From: Candidatus Brocadiaceae bacterium
GTDB taxonomy: Bacteria > Planctomycetota > Brocadiia > Brocadiales > Bathyanammoxibiaceae
Direction of reading: 5' to 3'
DNA length: 16,912 nt
Assembly: GCA_030018855.1 (NCBI GenBank)
Contig: JASEHG010000012.1
Coordinates: forward strand, 2,054-18,965
Shown: positions 6,422-12,918 of the stretch, in pieces
Position numbering within the stretch: the first letter of the stretch is position 1
Layout: every line of letters starts with the position of its first letter
Program-made: the position numbers and the translations under genes
Notes under the pieces: generated by a model
What the model saw: the letters and a program-made list of their open reading frames with translations, nothing else
Database searches by the model: none
Told to the model about the DNA's origin: nothing

Positions 6422-6624
6422 AGAAAGGGTATGATTTTTCAAAAGGCGACCGAGGAAAATTTTACAGACCAGACTTAGAGTTGTATCTACCTATTTATTT
6501 AGACCAAGACACAATGGAAACTCTGTTAAAGTTTTCAAAAGAAAAAGGCGTTGAAATTGAATCTATAATAAAAGATTGGATAAATAAAGACATATCCATT
6601 GTTAAGACAGTAATGTCAGGATAA
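6418..6624 (+). CDS. brnA: BrnA family antitoxin
   Basis: BrnA is the DNA-binding antitoxin partner of BrnT. The 68-residue protein begins MKKGYDFSKGDRGKFYRP, the usual BrnA opening. A ribbon-helix-helix-like region follows at about 21-58: a strand ELYLPIYLD, then helices around DTMETLLKFSKEKG and EIESIIKDWINKD. I start it at the ATG at 6418, which overlaps the brnT stop by ATGA and has AGAGAGGA about 7-8 nt upstream; the open frame extends back to 6268 but that part is only a shadow of brnT. It probably represses the promoter at 6044-6072 through the GATATGG/CCATATC palindrome. The attC-like site begins just after its stop. Confidence 0.9.
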   Translation: MKKGYDFSKGDRGKFYRPDLELYLPIYLDQDTMETLLKFSKEKGVEIESIIKDWINKDISIVKTVMSG

Positions 6625-6625
6625 T

Positions 6626-6677
6626 ACCTAACAACTCATTCTGGCGGACGTGATAAGGCCTCGCCGCTGAGTTAGAT
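6626..6677 (+). other. attC-like (59-be) recombination site after brnA
   Basis: ACCTAAC (6626-6632) fits RYYYAAC and GTTAGAT (6671-6677) fits GTTRRRY. CTAAC and GTTAG pair as the outer R arms, TCA (6636-6638) pairs with TGA (6668-6670), and GGCG (6643-6646) with CGCC (6662-6665). The site is 2 nt after the brnA stop and in the orientation expected at the 3' end of an integron cassette. At 52 bp it is slightly shorter than typical attC sites and its internal pairing is not textbook, so it may be degenerate. Confidence 0.5.
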
Positions 6678-6700
6678 CGTTTAATAGCTTTTAGCATAAG

Positions 6701-7603
6701 ATGATTAAGAAATATCTACTACTTTCTGTGTTTATTTTGATTGTCACTGTTGGGACAGGGGCAAAGAAGAAGGAATACGCAGTAGGCGTTACGCTCCTTA
6801 CACGTGACGTCTTCTACCAGGAGCTGGAAAAGGGGATGCAGGAGGGGGCAAAAGGGAGGGGGATAAAGCTCAGGATACAATCGGCAGAAAAGGACCTGAA
6901 CCTCCAGACTACCCAGGTGGAAAACTTTGTTGTGCAAGGAGTAGATGCCCTGGTAGTGTGCCCTGTAGATTCTACGGGTATAGGGAGCGCCATAGAGCGG
7001 GCCGCTAAGGCGGGCATTCCGGTCTTTACGGCAGACATAAGGGCCCAGGAGGCCAGGGTAATCTGCCACATTGCCTCGGATAACCGTCAGGGGGGGCGTC
7101 TGGCGGGGGAATATCTGGCCAAGCTCCTTGGGTATGAGGGAGAGGTGGCCATAATAGACCACCCCGAGGTGACCAGTGTCCAGGAACGTGTGGCCGGTTT
7201 CAAGGAGGCCGTCTCCAGGTATCCAGGCATGAAGATAGTAGACGAACCCTCGGCCGGTGGCGATAGGGATAGGGCCATGATAATAACGCAGAACATGCTC
7301 CTGGCCCACCCCAGGCTAAGGGGCATCTTTGCCATCAATGACAATACTGCCCTGGGAGCCATGGCGGCCCTGGAGGCGGCCGGTAAGCGGGAGGTCTTTA
7401 TCGTGGGTTATGACGCCACGCCCGAGGCCAAACAGGCCATAAGGAAGGGCGGTCCTCTAAAGGCAGACGTTATACAGTATCCGGGGACCATCGGAAGGGT
7501 AACTATAGGGACGGTGGCGGTCTTCCTGGAGGGCCAGACGGTTCCATTGGAGATACCAATAGAGACCGGGATAGTGGACAAGGAATCCCTGAGTAGGGAA
7601 TAG
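6701..7603 (+). CDS. rbsB: Periplasmic sugar-binding protein of an ABC importer (RbsB-like)
   Basis: This is the exported substrate-binding subunit of a simple-sugar ABC importer. The 300-residue protein has a signal peptide (KK, then a hydrophobic core at about 5-18, probable cleavage near TGA-KKK at 21) with no lipobox Cys, so it should be soluble in the periplasm. The type-I periplasmic-binding fold follows: VGVTLLTRDVFYQELEKG (28-45), VDALVVCPVD (81-90), ASDN (126-129), ERVAGF (162-167), INDNTALGA (212-220), VGYDATPEA (235-243) and IQYPG (258-262). The substrate is likely ribose or a related sugar but cannot be fixed. Only about 30 nt separate the start from the attC-like site, and no Shine-Dalgarno is evident; its original upstream region may have been displaced by the cassette. 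Confidence 0.88.
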   Translation: MIKKYLLLSVFILIVTVGTGAKKKEYAVGVTLLTRDVFYQELEKGMQEGAKGRGIKLRIQSAEKDLNLQTTQVENFVVQGVDALVVCPVDSTGIGSAIERAAKAGIPVFTADIRAQEARVICHIASDNRQGGRLAGEYLAKLLGYEGEVAIIDHPEVTSVQERVAGFKEAVSRYPGMKIVDEPSAGGDRDRAMIITQNMLLAHPRLRGIFAINDNTALGAMAALEAAGKREVFIVGYDATPEAKQAIRKGGPLKADVIQYPGTIGRVTIGTVAVFLEGQTVPLEIPIETGIVDKESLSRE

Positions 7604-7606
7604 GGG

Positions 7607-7693
7607 GTAGGGGGCAGGAGAATTGCGAATTTGGAATTGCGAATTTTTAAATCCGCATTCCGCAATCCGAAATCCGCAATTCCTGGTCCCTAC
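7607..7693. repeat. Long imperfect palindrome between binding protein and ABC ATPase genes
   Basis: The outer arms GTAGGG (7607-7612) and CCCTAC (7688-7693), and the inner arms GAATTGCG (7620-7627) and CGCAATTC (7675-7682), enclose several variants of AATTTGGAATTGCG / CCGCAATCCGAAATCC. It looks like a dispersed hairpin repeat dropped into the operon; it could attenuate rbsA expression relative to rbsB. Confidence 0.6.
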
Positions 7694-7730
7694 TCCCTGA
7701 CTTTGGCACCCTGTGTCAACGAACGATACA

Positions 7731-9254
7731 ATGTCTCTAACTAACAGACTCCTCATGCGGGGCATCAGGAAGGAATATCCTGGGGTCTGTGCCCTGGATG
7801 GGGTGGATTTTGAGGTAGCCTTTGGGGAGGTTCATGCACTGTTGGGGGTCAACGGTGCCGGCAAGTCTACCCTTATGAGTATCCTCTCAGGGGCTACCAG
7901 GATGGACGAGGGGGCTATCTTCATTAATGGTAAAAAGCTGGACATCACCTCTCCCCATAAGGCCATGGAGTTGGGCATCAGCATCATTTATCAAGAATTT
8001 AACCTCGTCCCCCACCTTACTGTGGCAGAGAACATATTTCTGGGCAGGGAGCCTCGTAAGCGAATGGGGTTTATAGATTACCGTGAGATACATACAGGGG
8101 CCGTGAGTCTCCTTGAGAGGCTGGGTGCCCCTTTTAGTCCCAGGGAAAGGGTGGCCAACCTGGGGGTTGCTCAACAGCAGTTGGTGGAGATAGCCAAGGC
8201 CCTGTTCAAAGAGGCAAGGATTATTGCCATGGACGAACCCACCGCCACCTTGAGCATGAAAGAGACGGAGCGGCTCTTTTCCATCATACGCCTCCTGAAG
8301 GCCGAGGGTAAGGGGATAGTTTACATCTCCCATCGTCTGGAGGAGATATTTGAGATTGCCGATAGGGTTACCGTCCTCAGAGATGGGCGTCTGGTAGAGA
8401 CTTGCAGTCTTCAGGAAGTTACCAGGGGGAAGCTTGTTGAGATGATGCTAGGTAGAGCCCTGGAGGGTGCAGTCACCAGGAGGGAGGTGCCTCCCGGGGT
8501 GGCAGGGCCACTCCCGTCTAAAGAGGTATTACGGGTAGAAGGGCTGACCAGGAGGGGTGTCCTGGAAGATATTAATCTCACTGTTAAGGAGGGGGAGATA
8601 TTAGGGATTGCTGGTCTGGTGGGGGCTGGGAAGACAGAGCTGGCAAGGGCCCTGTATGGATTAGACCCGATAGATAAAGGGAAGGTGGTCATAGGGGGAT
8701 GTCCTGTGCGTCTCCAATCTCCTGCGGAGGCCATAAGGAGGGGGGTAGTGCTAGTCCCTGAGGATAGAAAGAGGCTGGGTCTGGTACTTGGGATGGCAGT
8801 GAGGGAGAACATCAGCCTTGCCAGCCTTTTCAGGTTCTCCAGGTTTGGTTTTGTTAATGGCAGGAGAGAGAGAAGGACCGCCGGTGAGATGGTGGAAAGC
8901 CTGCGGGTAAAGACCCCTGGCCTTGAACAGCAGGTAAGAAATCTGAGTGGTGGTAACCAGCAGAAGGTAGTCCTGGCCAAGTGGCTCCTCAGGGGGGCAA
9001 GGGTGCTTATTTTTGATGAACCTACCCGTGGGATTGACGTGGGCGCCAAGGTAGAGGTGCATGGCCTCATAAGGGCCCTGGCCGATAAGGGCGCCGCCAT
9101 CCTCCTTATATCCTCCGAACTCCAGGAGGTAATAGACCACAGCGACAGGATGGTAGTAATGCATGGCGGCAGGATAACAGGAGAGTTACGCAAGGAAGAG
9201 GCCACTCCCGAAAGGGTCTTATTCCTGGCAATGGGCGGGAACAGCAAACAGTAG
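7731..9254 (+). CDS. rbsA: Sugar ABC transporter ATP-binding protein, two NBDs (RbsA/MglA type)
   Basis: This is the cytoplasmic energising subunit of a simple-sugar importer, with two fused nucleotide-binding domains. Numbering is from GTG 7713 (513 aa). NBD1 has Walker A GVNGAGKST (45-53), a degenerate signature LGVAQQQ (150-156), Walker B IAMDEP (171-176) and H-loop His207. NBD2 has Walker A GLVGAGKTE (301-309), signature LSGGNQQ (411-417), Walker B VLIFDEP (431-437) and SSE (467-469) in place of the H-loop His, as is usual in RbsA-type proteins where only one site is fully active. The start may be ATG 7731 (taken here), GTG 7713 or ATG 7755; none has a clear Shine-Dalgarno. The partner permease gene (RbsC) is not downstream; a repeat cluster begins at the stop codon. 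Confidence 0.93.
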   Translation: MSLTNRLLMRGIRKEYPGVCALDGVDFEVAFGEVHALLGVNGAGKSTLMSILSGATRMDEGAIFINGKKLDITSPHKAMELGISIIYQEFNLVPHLTVAENIFLGREPRKRMGFIDYREIHTGAVSLLERLGAPFSPRERVANLGVAQQQLVEIAKALFKEARIIAMDEPTATLSMKETERLFSIIRLLKAEGKGIVYISHRLEEIFEIADRVTVLRDGRLVETCSLQEVTRGKLVEMMLGRALEGAVTRREVPPGVAGPLPSKEVLRVEGLTRRGVLEDINLTVKEGEILGIAGLVGAGKTELARALYGLDPIDKGKVVIGGCPVRLQSPAEAIRRGVVLVPEDRKRLGLVLGMAVRENISLASLFRFSRFGFVNGRRERRTAGEMVESLRVKTPGLEQQVRNLSGGNQQKVVLAKWLLRGARVLIFDEPTRGIDVGAKVEVHGLIRALADKGAAILLISSELQEVIDHSDRMVVMHGGRITGELRKEEATPERVLFLAMGGNSKQ

Positions 9255-9275
9255 CCGCAGGCTTTAGCCTGCGAG
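9251..9275. repeat. GCAGGC-TTTA-GCCTGC hairpin repeat, copy 1
   Basis: The arms CGCAGGCT and AGCCTGCG form a hairpin, preceded by GTAGC. The rbsA stop codon TAG is the second to fourth base of the repeat. Identical copies lie at 11696-11718 and 16859-16881. Confidence 0.85.
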
Positions 9276-9279
9276 TAAC

Positions 9280-9307
9280 GTAGGGTGCGTGAAACGCACC
9301 GAAATAC
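9280..9307 (+). repeat. 28-nt direct repeat, copy 1
   Basis: It begins GTAGGGTGCG and ends CCGAAATAC, with internal arms GGTGCGT and ACGCACC. An identical copy is at 9337-9364. Confidence 0.9.
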
Positions 9308-9329
9308 ATCCCCTCTCTCAAGAGGGGAT
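9308..9329. repeat. ATCCCCTCT hairpin between the two direct repeats
   Basis: The arms ATCCCCTCT (9308-9316) and AGAGGGGAT (9321-9329) flank CTCA. It is related to the CCCCTCT hairpins at 15721-15738 and 15776-15793. Confidence 0.75.
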
Positions 9330-9336
9330 TGAGCTA

Positions 9337-9364
9337 GTAGGGTGCGTGAAACGCACCGAAATAC
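9337..9364 (+). repeat. 28-nt direct repeat, copy 2
   Basis: This copy is identical to 9280-9307. After it, to the malic enzyme start, the spacer holds further GCCCCTA/GGGCA words of the same repeat style and no gene. Confidence 0.9.
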
Positions 9365-9424
9365 TGCCCCTATAAAAAAGGGCAAACACGCAGGTCTGCC
9401 CCTACTATAAAAAGGAATGGGCTA

Positions 9425-10714
9425 ATGACTACAGAAGAACTCTACAAGAAGGCATTGGACCTCCACCGGCGCTACAGGGGAAAGATACAGGTGGTAAGCA
9501 AGGTCCCTTTCAGGGAGTACGGAGACCTCGCCATATATTACACCCCTGGAGTGGCCGCCGTCTCAGGGCAGGTGCATAAGGATAAGGATTCCGTCTTTGA
9601 GTACACCAACAGGGGGAACATGGTGGCTGTGGTGAGCGATGGCACGAGGGTACTGGGGCTGGGAGACATTGGCCCTGAGGCCGCCATGCCAGTGATGGAG
9701 GGTAAGGCCCTGCTCTTTAAACTCTTTGGCGGGGTGGACTCTGTGGCCTTGTGTCTGAAGACTAAAGACCCTGAGAGGTTGGCGGATATTGTGGAGGCCC
9801 TGGAGCCCTCCTTCGGGGGTATCAATCTGGAGGACGTGGAGAAACCCAAGTGCTTTCAGATTACGGACAGGCTACAGGAGTCCCTGGAGATACCTTACTG
9901 GCACGATGACCACCATGGTACGGGGCTGGTAGTCCTGGCCGGGGTCATCAACGCCCTGAAGGTGGTGGGGAAGAGGCCCGCGGATGTTAGGGTAACGGTG
10001 GGGGGTACTGGTGCGGGGGGTATGGCCATCCTGCGTTTTCTTATTATGGGTGGGGTGAAGGGGGAGAATATACTGGCCCTTAACACGGGGGGTGTCATCT
10101 ACGAGGGGCGTAAGGAGGGTATGAACCGCTGGACAGAGGAGATAGCAAGGCAGACCAACCCGAAGAGGAAGACGGGTGGTCTGAATGAGGCCCTGGAAGG
10201 GGCAGACGTCTTCATTACTGCCACACGGCCAGGCCCATGGATAAAAAGGGAGGCCATCAGTAGGATGGCCAAGGACGCCATTGTCTTCAGCCTGGCCAAT
10301 CCGGTACCTGAGATTTCACCTGAAGAGGCGAAGGCGGGTGGGGCAAGGATTGTGGCCAGCGGGAGGAGCGATTATCCGAATCAGATTAACAACGTCCTCG
10401 GTTTCCCAGGGGTATTCAGGGGGGCGCTAGACGTCAGGGCCAGGAAGATAAACGCCCAGATGATGCTGACGGCGGCCTATACAATAGCCCAACTAGCCGA
10501 GGAGCGGGGATTGGATGAGAATTCCATAGTACCAAAGGCCACAGACCCGGAGGTAGGTCCAAAGGTTGCCTCTGCGGTGGCCAAGGCCGCTATGGAGAGT
10601 GGTGCGGCCAGGTTATCTATACCGGTAGAGGAGGTGGAAAGGAATGCCCGTCAGTTAATTGCGCAGCATCAAAGGATTATGGAATCAATGTTTGCCACAA
10701 CCACCGATTTCTAG
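9425..10714 (+). CDS. Malic enzyme (NAD(P)-dependent, bacterial/archaeal short type)
   Basis: The enzyme catalyses oxidative decarboxylation of malate to pyruvate, linking the TCA pool to pyruvate and reducing power. The 429-residue protein has the catalytic YTPGVA (39-44, Tyr39), SDGTRVLGLGDIGP (71-84), the catalytic-Lys segment GKALLFK (93-99, Lys94), metal ligands in NLED (134-137) and HDD (160-162), the nucleotide fold GTGAGG (194-199), FSLANPVPEI (288-297) and SGRSDYPNQINNVLGFPG (312-329). Two departures stand out. HDDHHGT replaces the usual HDDQHGT, and the end of the second Rossmann strand reads LNTGGVI (219-225), where a charged residue such as Asp normally selects the cofactor. NAD versus NADP preference is therefore unclear. 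AAGGA (9412-9416) supports the ATG at 9425. Confidence 0.92.
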   Translation: MTTEELYKKALDLHRRYRGKIQVVSKVPFREYGDLAIYYTPGVAAVSGQVHKDKDSVFEYTNRGNMVAVVSDGTRVLGLGDIGPEAAMPVMEGKALLFKLFGGVDSVALCLKTKDPERLADIVEALEPSFGGINLEDVEKPKCFQITDRLQESLEIPYWHDDHHGTGLVVLAGVINALKVVGKRPADVRVTVGGTGAGGMAILRFLIMGGVKGENILALNTGGVIYEGRKEGMNRWTEEIARQTNPKRKTGGLNEALEGADVFITATRPGPWIKREAISRMAKDAIVFSLANPVPEISPEEAKAGGARIVASGRSDYPNQINNVLGFPGVFRGALDVRARKINAQMMLTAAYTIAQLAEERGLDENSIVPKATDPEVGPKVASAVAKAAMESGAARLSIPVEEVERNARQLIAQHQRIMESMFATTTDF

Positions 10715-10740
10715 CTCTTAGGATATATACCCTCAGTGGG

Positions 10741-11466
10741 TTAAAGTTTATGGGCCCTGAGGGCCAGCTTTTCCATCAGGATACCAATGAGGGCCGAGAG
10801 GATGTACCCCGAGAATAGTACGGTGGGTAGGATTTGTGGTATTAAGGCAAAGATGACCGTGCCAATCACCACAAGCACGGCGTAGATGGGCGAGTCTAGC
10901 TTGTCTGCAACTGCCACCATGGAGTTGGGGAATTTGACCCTGGTGACCATTAAGATAGAGAGGATTACTGCTACTACTGGGAGGACTCCCACGATAATAC
11001 TGGTATTGGTGTGAAGGATTAGGTATTGATGGAGTATAACAAGGGCCGCTATCATCCCGCCCGCCCCGGTGGTGGGTAATCCAGTGAAATATTTTTTAGA
11101 ATCTGTCCCTTCTACCGACATGGCATTGAACCTGGCCAGGCGGTATACGGCTGAGGAGACGAACAAGAAACCCAGGAACCAGCCTAGTAAGGGCGAATTG
11201 TGCTGGAGCATGCCTCCGATGAGCGTGGCAGGGGCGATACCAAAGGTAATGACGTCGCAGAGGGAGTCTAATTCACAACCTAACAGGCTGGAGGCATTAA
11301 AATAGCGGGCGAGTCTTCCATCATAGGCATCAAAGAGCATGGCCACGATAATTAGCCAGGGGGCGAGGTCATACCTCCCATTTACAACGCACATAACCAC
11401 ACCGAAGCCACACCCAAGATTGGCCAGAGAGCAGAGTAGCGGTATAGATTTTGTCATATTCCTCAT
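10741..11466 (-). CDS. pssA: CDP-diacylglycerol-serine O-phosphatidyltransferase (PssA)
   Basis: PssA is a membrane-embedded CDP-alcohol phosphatidyltransferase making phosphatidylserine, the precursor of phosphatidylethanolamine. Numbering from the TTG at 11529 (262 aa), the family signature DG-x2-AR-x8-G-x3-D-x3-D is complete: D70, G71, A74, R75, G84, D88, D92. There are about seven to eight hydrophobic segments, and the N-terminal IPLLCSLANLGCGF resembles the PNLxTxxNLxCG opening of PssA rather than of PgsA. I prefer the ATG at 11466 (residue 22, MRNMTKSIPL), which gives a normal N-terminus of 241 aa; the TTG at 11529 and the ATG at 11457 remain possible because no site has a good Shine-Dalgarno. 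It converges with the malic enzyme gene, with 26 nt between stops and no evident terminator. Confidence 0.88.
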   Translation of the reverse strand: MRNMTKSIPLLCSLANLGCGFGVVMCVVNGRYDLAPWLIIVAMLFDAYDGRLARYFNASSLLGCELDSLCDVITFGIAPATLIGGMLQHNSPLLGWFLGFLFVSSAVYRLARFNAMSVEGTDSKKYFTGLPTTGAGGMIAALVILHQYLILHTNTSIIVGVLPVVAVILSILMVTRVKFPNSMVAVADKLDSPIYAVLVVIGTVIFALIPQILPTVLFSGYILSALIGILMEKLALRAHKL

Positions 11467-11552
11467 AGTATTCTTTACGTTAAGTCCTTTGCTTTCTTTT
11501 AAGAACTCCCCTATTGCCCATAATAACAATTTCTATGCCAAAAACCAATGAT

Positions 11553-11580
11553 TTTATAAGTATAAGACAGGCAAGGACAA
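11553..11580 (-). promoter_or_regulatory. Candidate promoter for pssA
   Basis: On the minus strand, TTGTCC (11580-11575) is followed after 16 nt by TATAAA (11558-11553). That is 4 of 6 and 5 of 6 consensus matches, with a predicted RNA start near 11546, upstream of all candidate starts. Confidence 0.35.
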
Positions 11581-11603
11581 AGGAATTCTTTGTAAGCTAT
11601 GAA

Positions 11604-11644
11604 GGTGCAATATTTCCCTTGCGGTAAAGGGGATTTCTTGCACC
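11604..11644. terminator. Hairpin GGTGCAA...TTGCACC downstream of ndk
   Basis: GGTGCAA (11604-11610) pairs with TTGCACC (11638-11644), with an inner CCC/GGG stem. It lies between the ndk stop and the pssA promoter candidate on the minus strand and may end the proS-DUF4416-ndk transcript. There is no clean T-run, so confidence is low. Confidence 0.3.
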
Positions 11645-11695
11645 CCACGAACTAGGGGCTAAGGGTTAGGGGGTAGGTACCAGGGGACAGGTTAT

Positions 11696-11718
11696 GTAGC
11701 CGCAGGCTTTAGCCTGCG
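11696..11718. repeat. GCAGGC-TTTA-GCCTGC hairpin repeat, copy 2
   Basis: This is identical to 9251-9273. It is flanked on both sides by AGGGGACAGG words (about 11681-11690 and 11720-11730). Confidence 0.85.
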
Positions 11719-11754
11719 TAAGGGGACAGGAGGCAGGGAACAGAAACACGTAGG

Positions 11755-11791
11755 ATTGAAGATTGGAAATCTTGAATTTGAAATCTTCAAT
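11755..11791. repeat. AT-rich palindrome ATTGAAGATT...AATCTTCAAT
   Basis: The 10-bp arms (11755-11764 and 11782-11791) are perfect, with a nested AAATC/GATTT-like centre. It lies 24 nt beyond the ndk stop on the minus strand and resembles the 7607-7693 element in style. Confidence 0.6.
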
Positions 11792-11814
11792 TTCCAATTT
11801 TATGTTTCTACCCC

Positions 11815-12285
11815 CTACACAACCGTGCCCTGAGAAAGGTCATAGACCCAGGGGGTGTCCACGTTTTCATATTCCAGGAGTTCTTCTTTTTTAAAGAATA
11901 TGGATATCTCTCTCTCCGCCGTCTCCAGGGAATCAGAGACGTGTATCAGGTTAAAACGGTTGGAGATGGCATAGTCACCACGGATGGTCCCTGGCTCGGC
12001 CTTTGTACCGAAGGTGAAGCCTGCCATCTTTCTGGTGGTCTCTATAACCTCTTTTCCCCTTAGCACCAGTACTATTACGGGGCTAGAGGTCATATGTCTT
12101 ACAAGTGGCTCATAGAAGTCCCTGCCCTTGTGCTGGACGTAGTTGCGACGGGCTAGTTCTTCTGTCATCCGCATCAGTTTGAGACCTATTATCTGGAGGC
12201 CCTTCTCCTCAAACCTGGTAATAATTCTACCGATGAGCCTTCGTTGTACGGCGTCCGGCTTAAGGATTACTAGTGTATTCTGCAT
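11815..12285 (-). CDS. ndk: Nucleoside diphosphate kinase
   Basis: Ndk transfers the gamma-phosphate from ATP to nucleoside diphosphates through a phosphohistidine intermediate. The 156-residue protein shows LVILKPDAV (5-13, with Lys9), GxTxxxxAEPGTIRGDYA (89-106) and the active-site His115 in NLIHVSDS (112-119). The usual context is NIVHGSDS, so Val replaces the Gly after the catalytic His. The length is slightly above the usual 135-150. The ATG at 12285 overlaps the DUF4416 stop by one base (TAATG) and has a strong GGAGGAAA Shine-Dalgarno inside that gene, so translation is coupled. Confidence 0.95.
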   Translation of the reverse strand: MQNTLVILKPDAVQRRLIGRIITRFEEKGLQIIGLKLMRMTEELARRNYVQHKGRDFYEPLVRHMTSSPVIVLVLRGKEVIETTRKMAGFTFGTKAEPGTIRGDYAISNRFNLIHVSDSLETAEREISIFFKKEELLEYENVDTPWVYDLSQGTVV

Positions 12286-12908
12286 TATGGTATTTCCTCC
12301 GTGTTTCCACCTGAGGCCGATTGGCCCCTGAGTTTTTTCATGTAAAGGGTCCTTGTCTCCGTAAAGAAATCTATGTATTCCTTACTGCGATAATCGGGGT
12401 ACGTCCAGGGGAGTGGCTCAAAGGCCCCTTTAGCGTACCTCAATGTGACCTCTGCATATATGCCCTTTTTAAGGTATATCCTATGAGAATAGTCTTTGGT
12501 GCTGGCCAGGACCAGTTTGCTACTGGCCAGGTATCCGGGGTCAATGTTGATGGGACGGTATCCGCCTGAGGCGGACCGGGCGTCTAAAAGGCGTCCGGGG
12601 CCGGCCTCTTTGGACAGGGCTAAAGCCTTGTCCCTACAACTTTCCTCCAGTTTATTAGTAAAGAGTTTTATATCAGCCAGTGCCCCTGGGTCTATAAGTT
12701 TCTGGAAGCTGAGGAATTGTCTCTTTATGTCCCTCCCAATCTCTTTTTCGTAATAGTCGGTATAGTTGAAAGGGAGGATTGGGCTTCTCAATTCTATGGG
12801 GCCAAATTTCTCTTCCAATCTATTTCCAGCCGTTTCAAAGAGGCCTGTTACGTTAGAAAGCATCCCTATGATGAGATTGACCTGAGTAGGGGGATGGACC
12901 TTGCCCAA
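12285..12908 (-). CDS. DUF4416 family protein
   Basis: This 207-residue soluble protein is of unknown function. The family hallmarks are visible: VNLIIGMLSN (10-19), FNYTDYYEKEIG (47-58), the very conserved RPINIDPGYL (118-127), IYAEVTLRY (150-158) and PWTYPDYR (167-174). The start is taken as TTG 12908, 10 nt after the proS stop; AGGGG lies upstream. It is sandwiched in the operon proS-DUF4416-ndk, which hints at a housekeeping role tied to translation or nucleotide metabolism (inference). Oddly, SASGG occurs twice (112-116 and 197-201). The first is encoded by a dispersed palindrome at 12557-12577, the second by a decayed relative near 12303-12325, so the protein carries repeat-derived inserts. 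Confidence 0.85.
   Translation of the reverse strand: MGKVHPPTQVNLIIGMLSNVTGLFETAGNRLEEKFGPIELRSPILPFNYTDYYEKEIGRDIKRQFLSFQKLIDPGALADIKLFTNKLEESCRDKALALSKEAGPGRLLDARSASGGYRPINIDPGYLASSKLVLASTKDYSHRIYLKKGIYAEVTLRYAKGAFEPLPWTYPDYRSKEYIDFFTETRTLYMKKLRGQSASGGNTEEIP
12557..12577. repeat. TCCGCC-TGA-GGCGGA palindrome within DUF4416 gene
   Basis: TCCGCC and GGCGGA flank TGA, preceded by GGTA and followed by CC. Near-identical copies stand at 14827-14847 (centre CCA) and 16706-16725 (one arm decayed). Here it is coding (SASGGYRP on the minus strand), immediately before the conserved NIDPGYL motif. Confidence 0.75.
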
Positions 12909-12918
12909 TGGAGGACCC

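Noticed and set aside
9280..9364. Minimal CRISPR-like pattern: two identical 28-nt repeats with a 29-nt spacer
   Set aside because: There are only two copies, the spacer is itself a perfect hairpin of a repeat family seen elsewhere in the window, the surrounding sequence is other dispersed repeats, and no cas gene is present.
8411..9385. Long open frame on the minus strand opposite the ABC ATPase gene
   Set aside because: It is antisense to a clearly conserved coding sequence, its translation is low-complexity (Ser/Thr/Pro/Leu-rich) with no domain, and it runs into repeat sequence.
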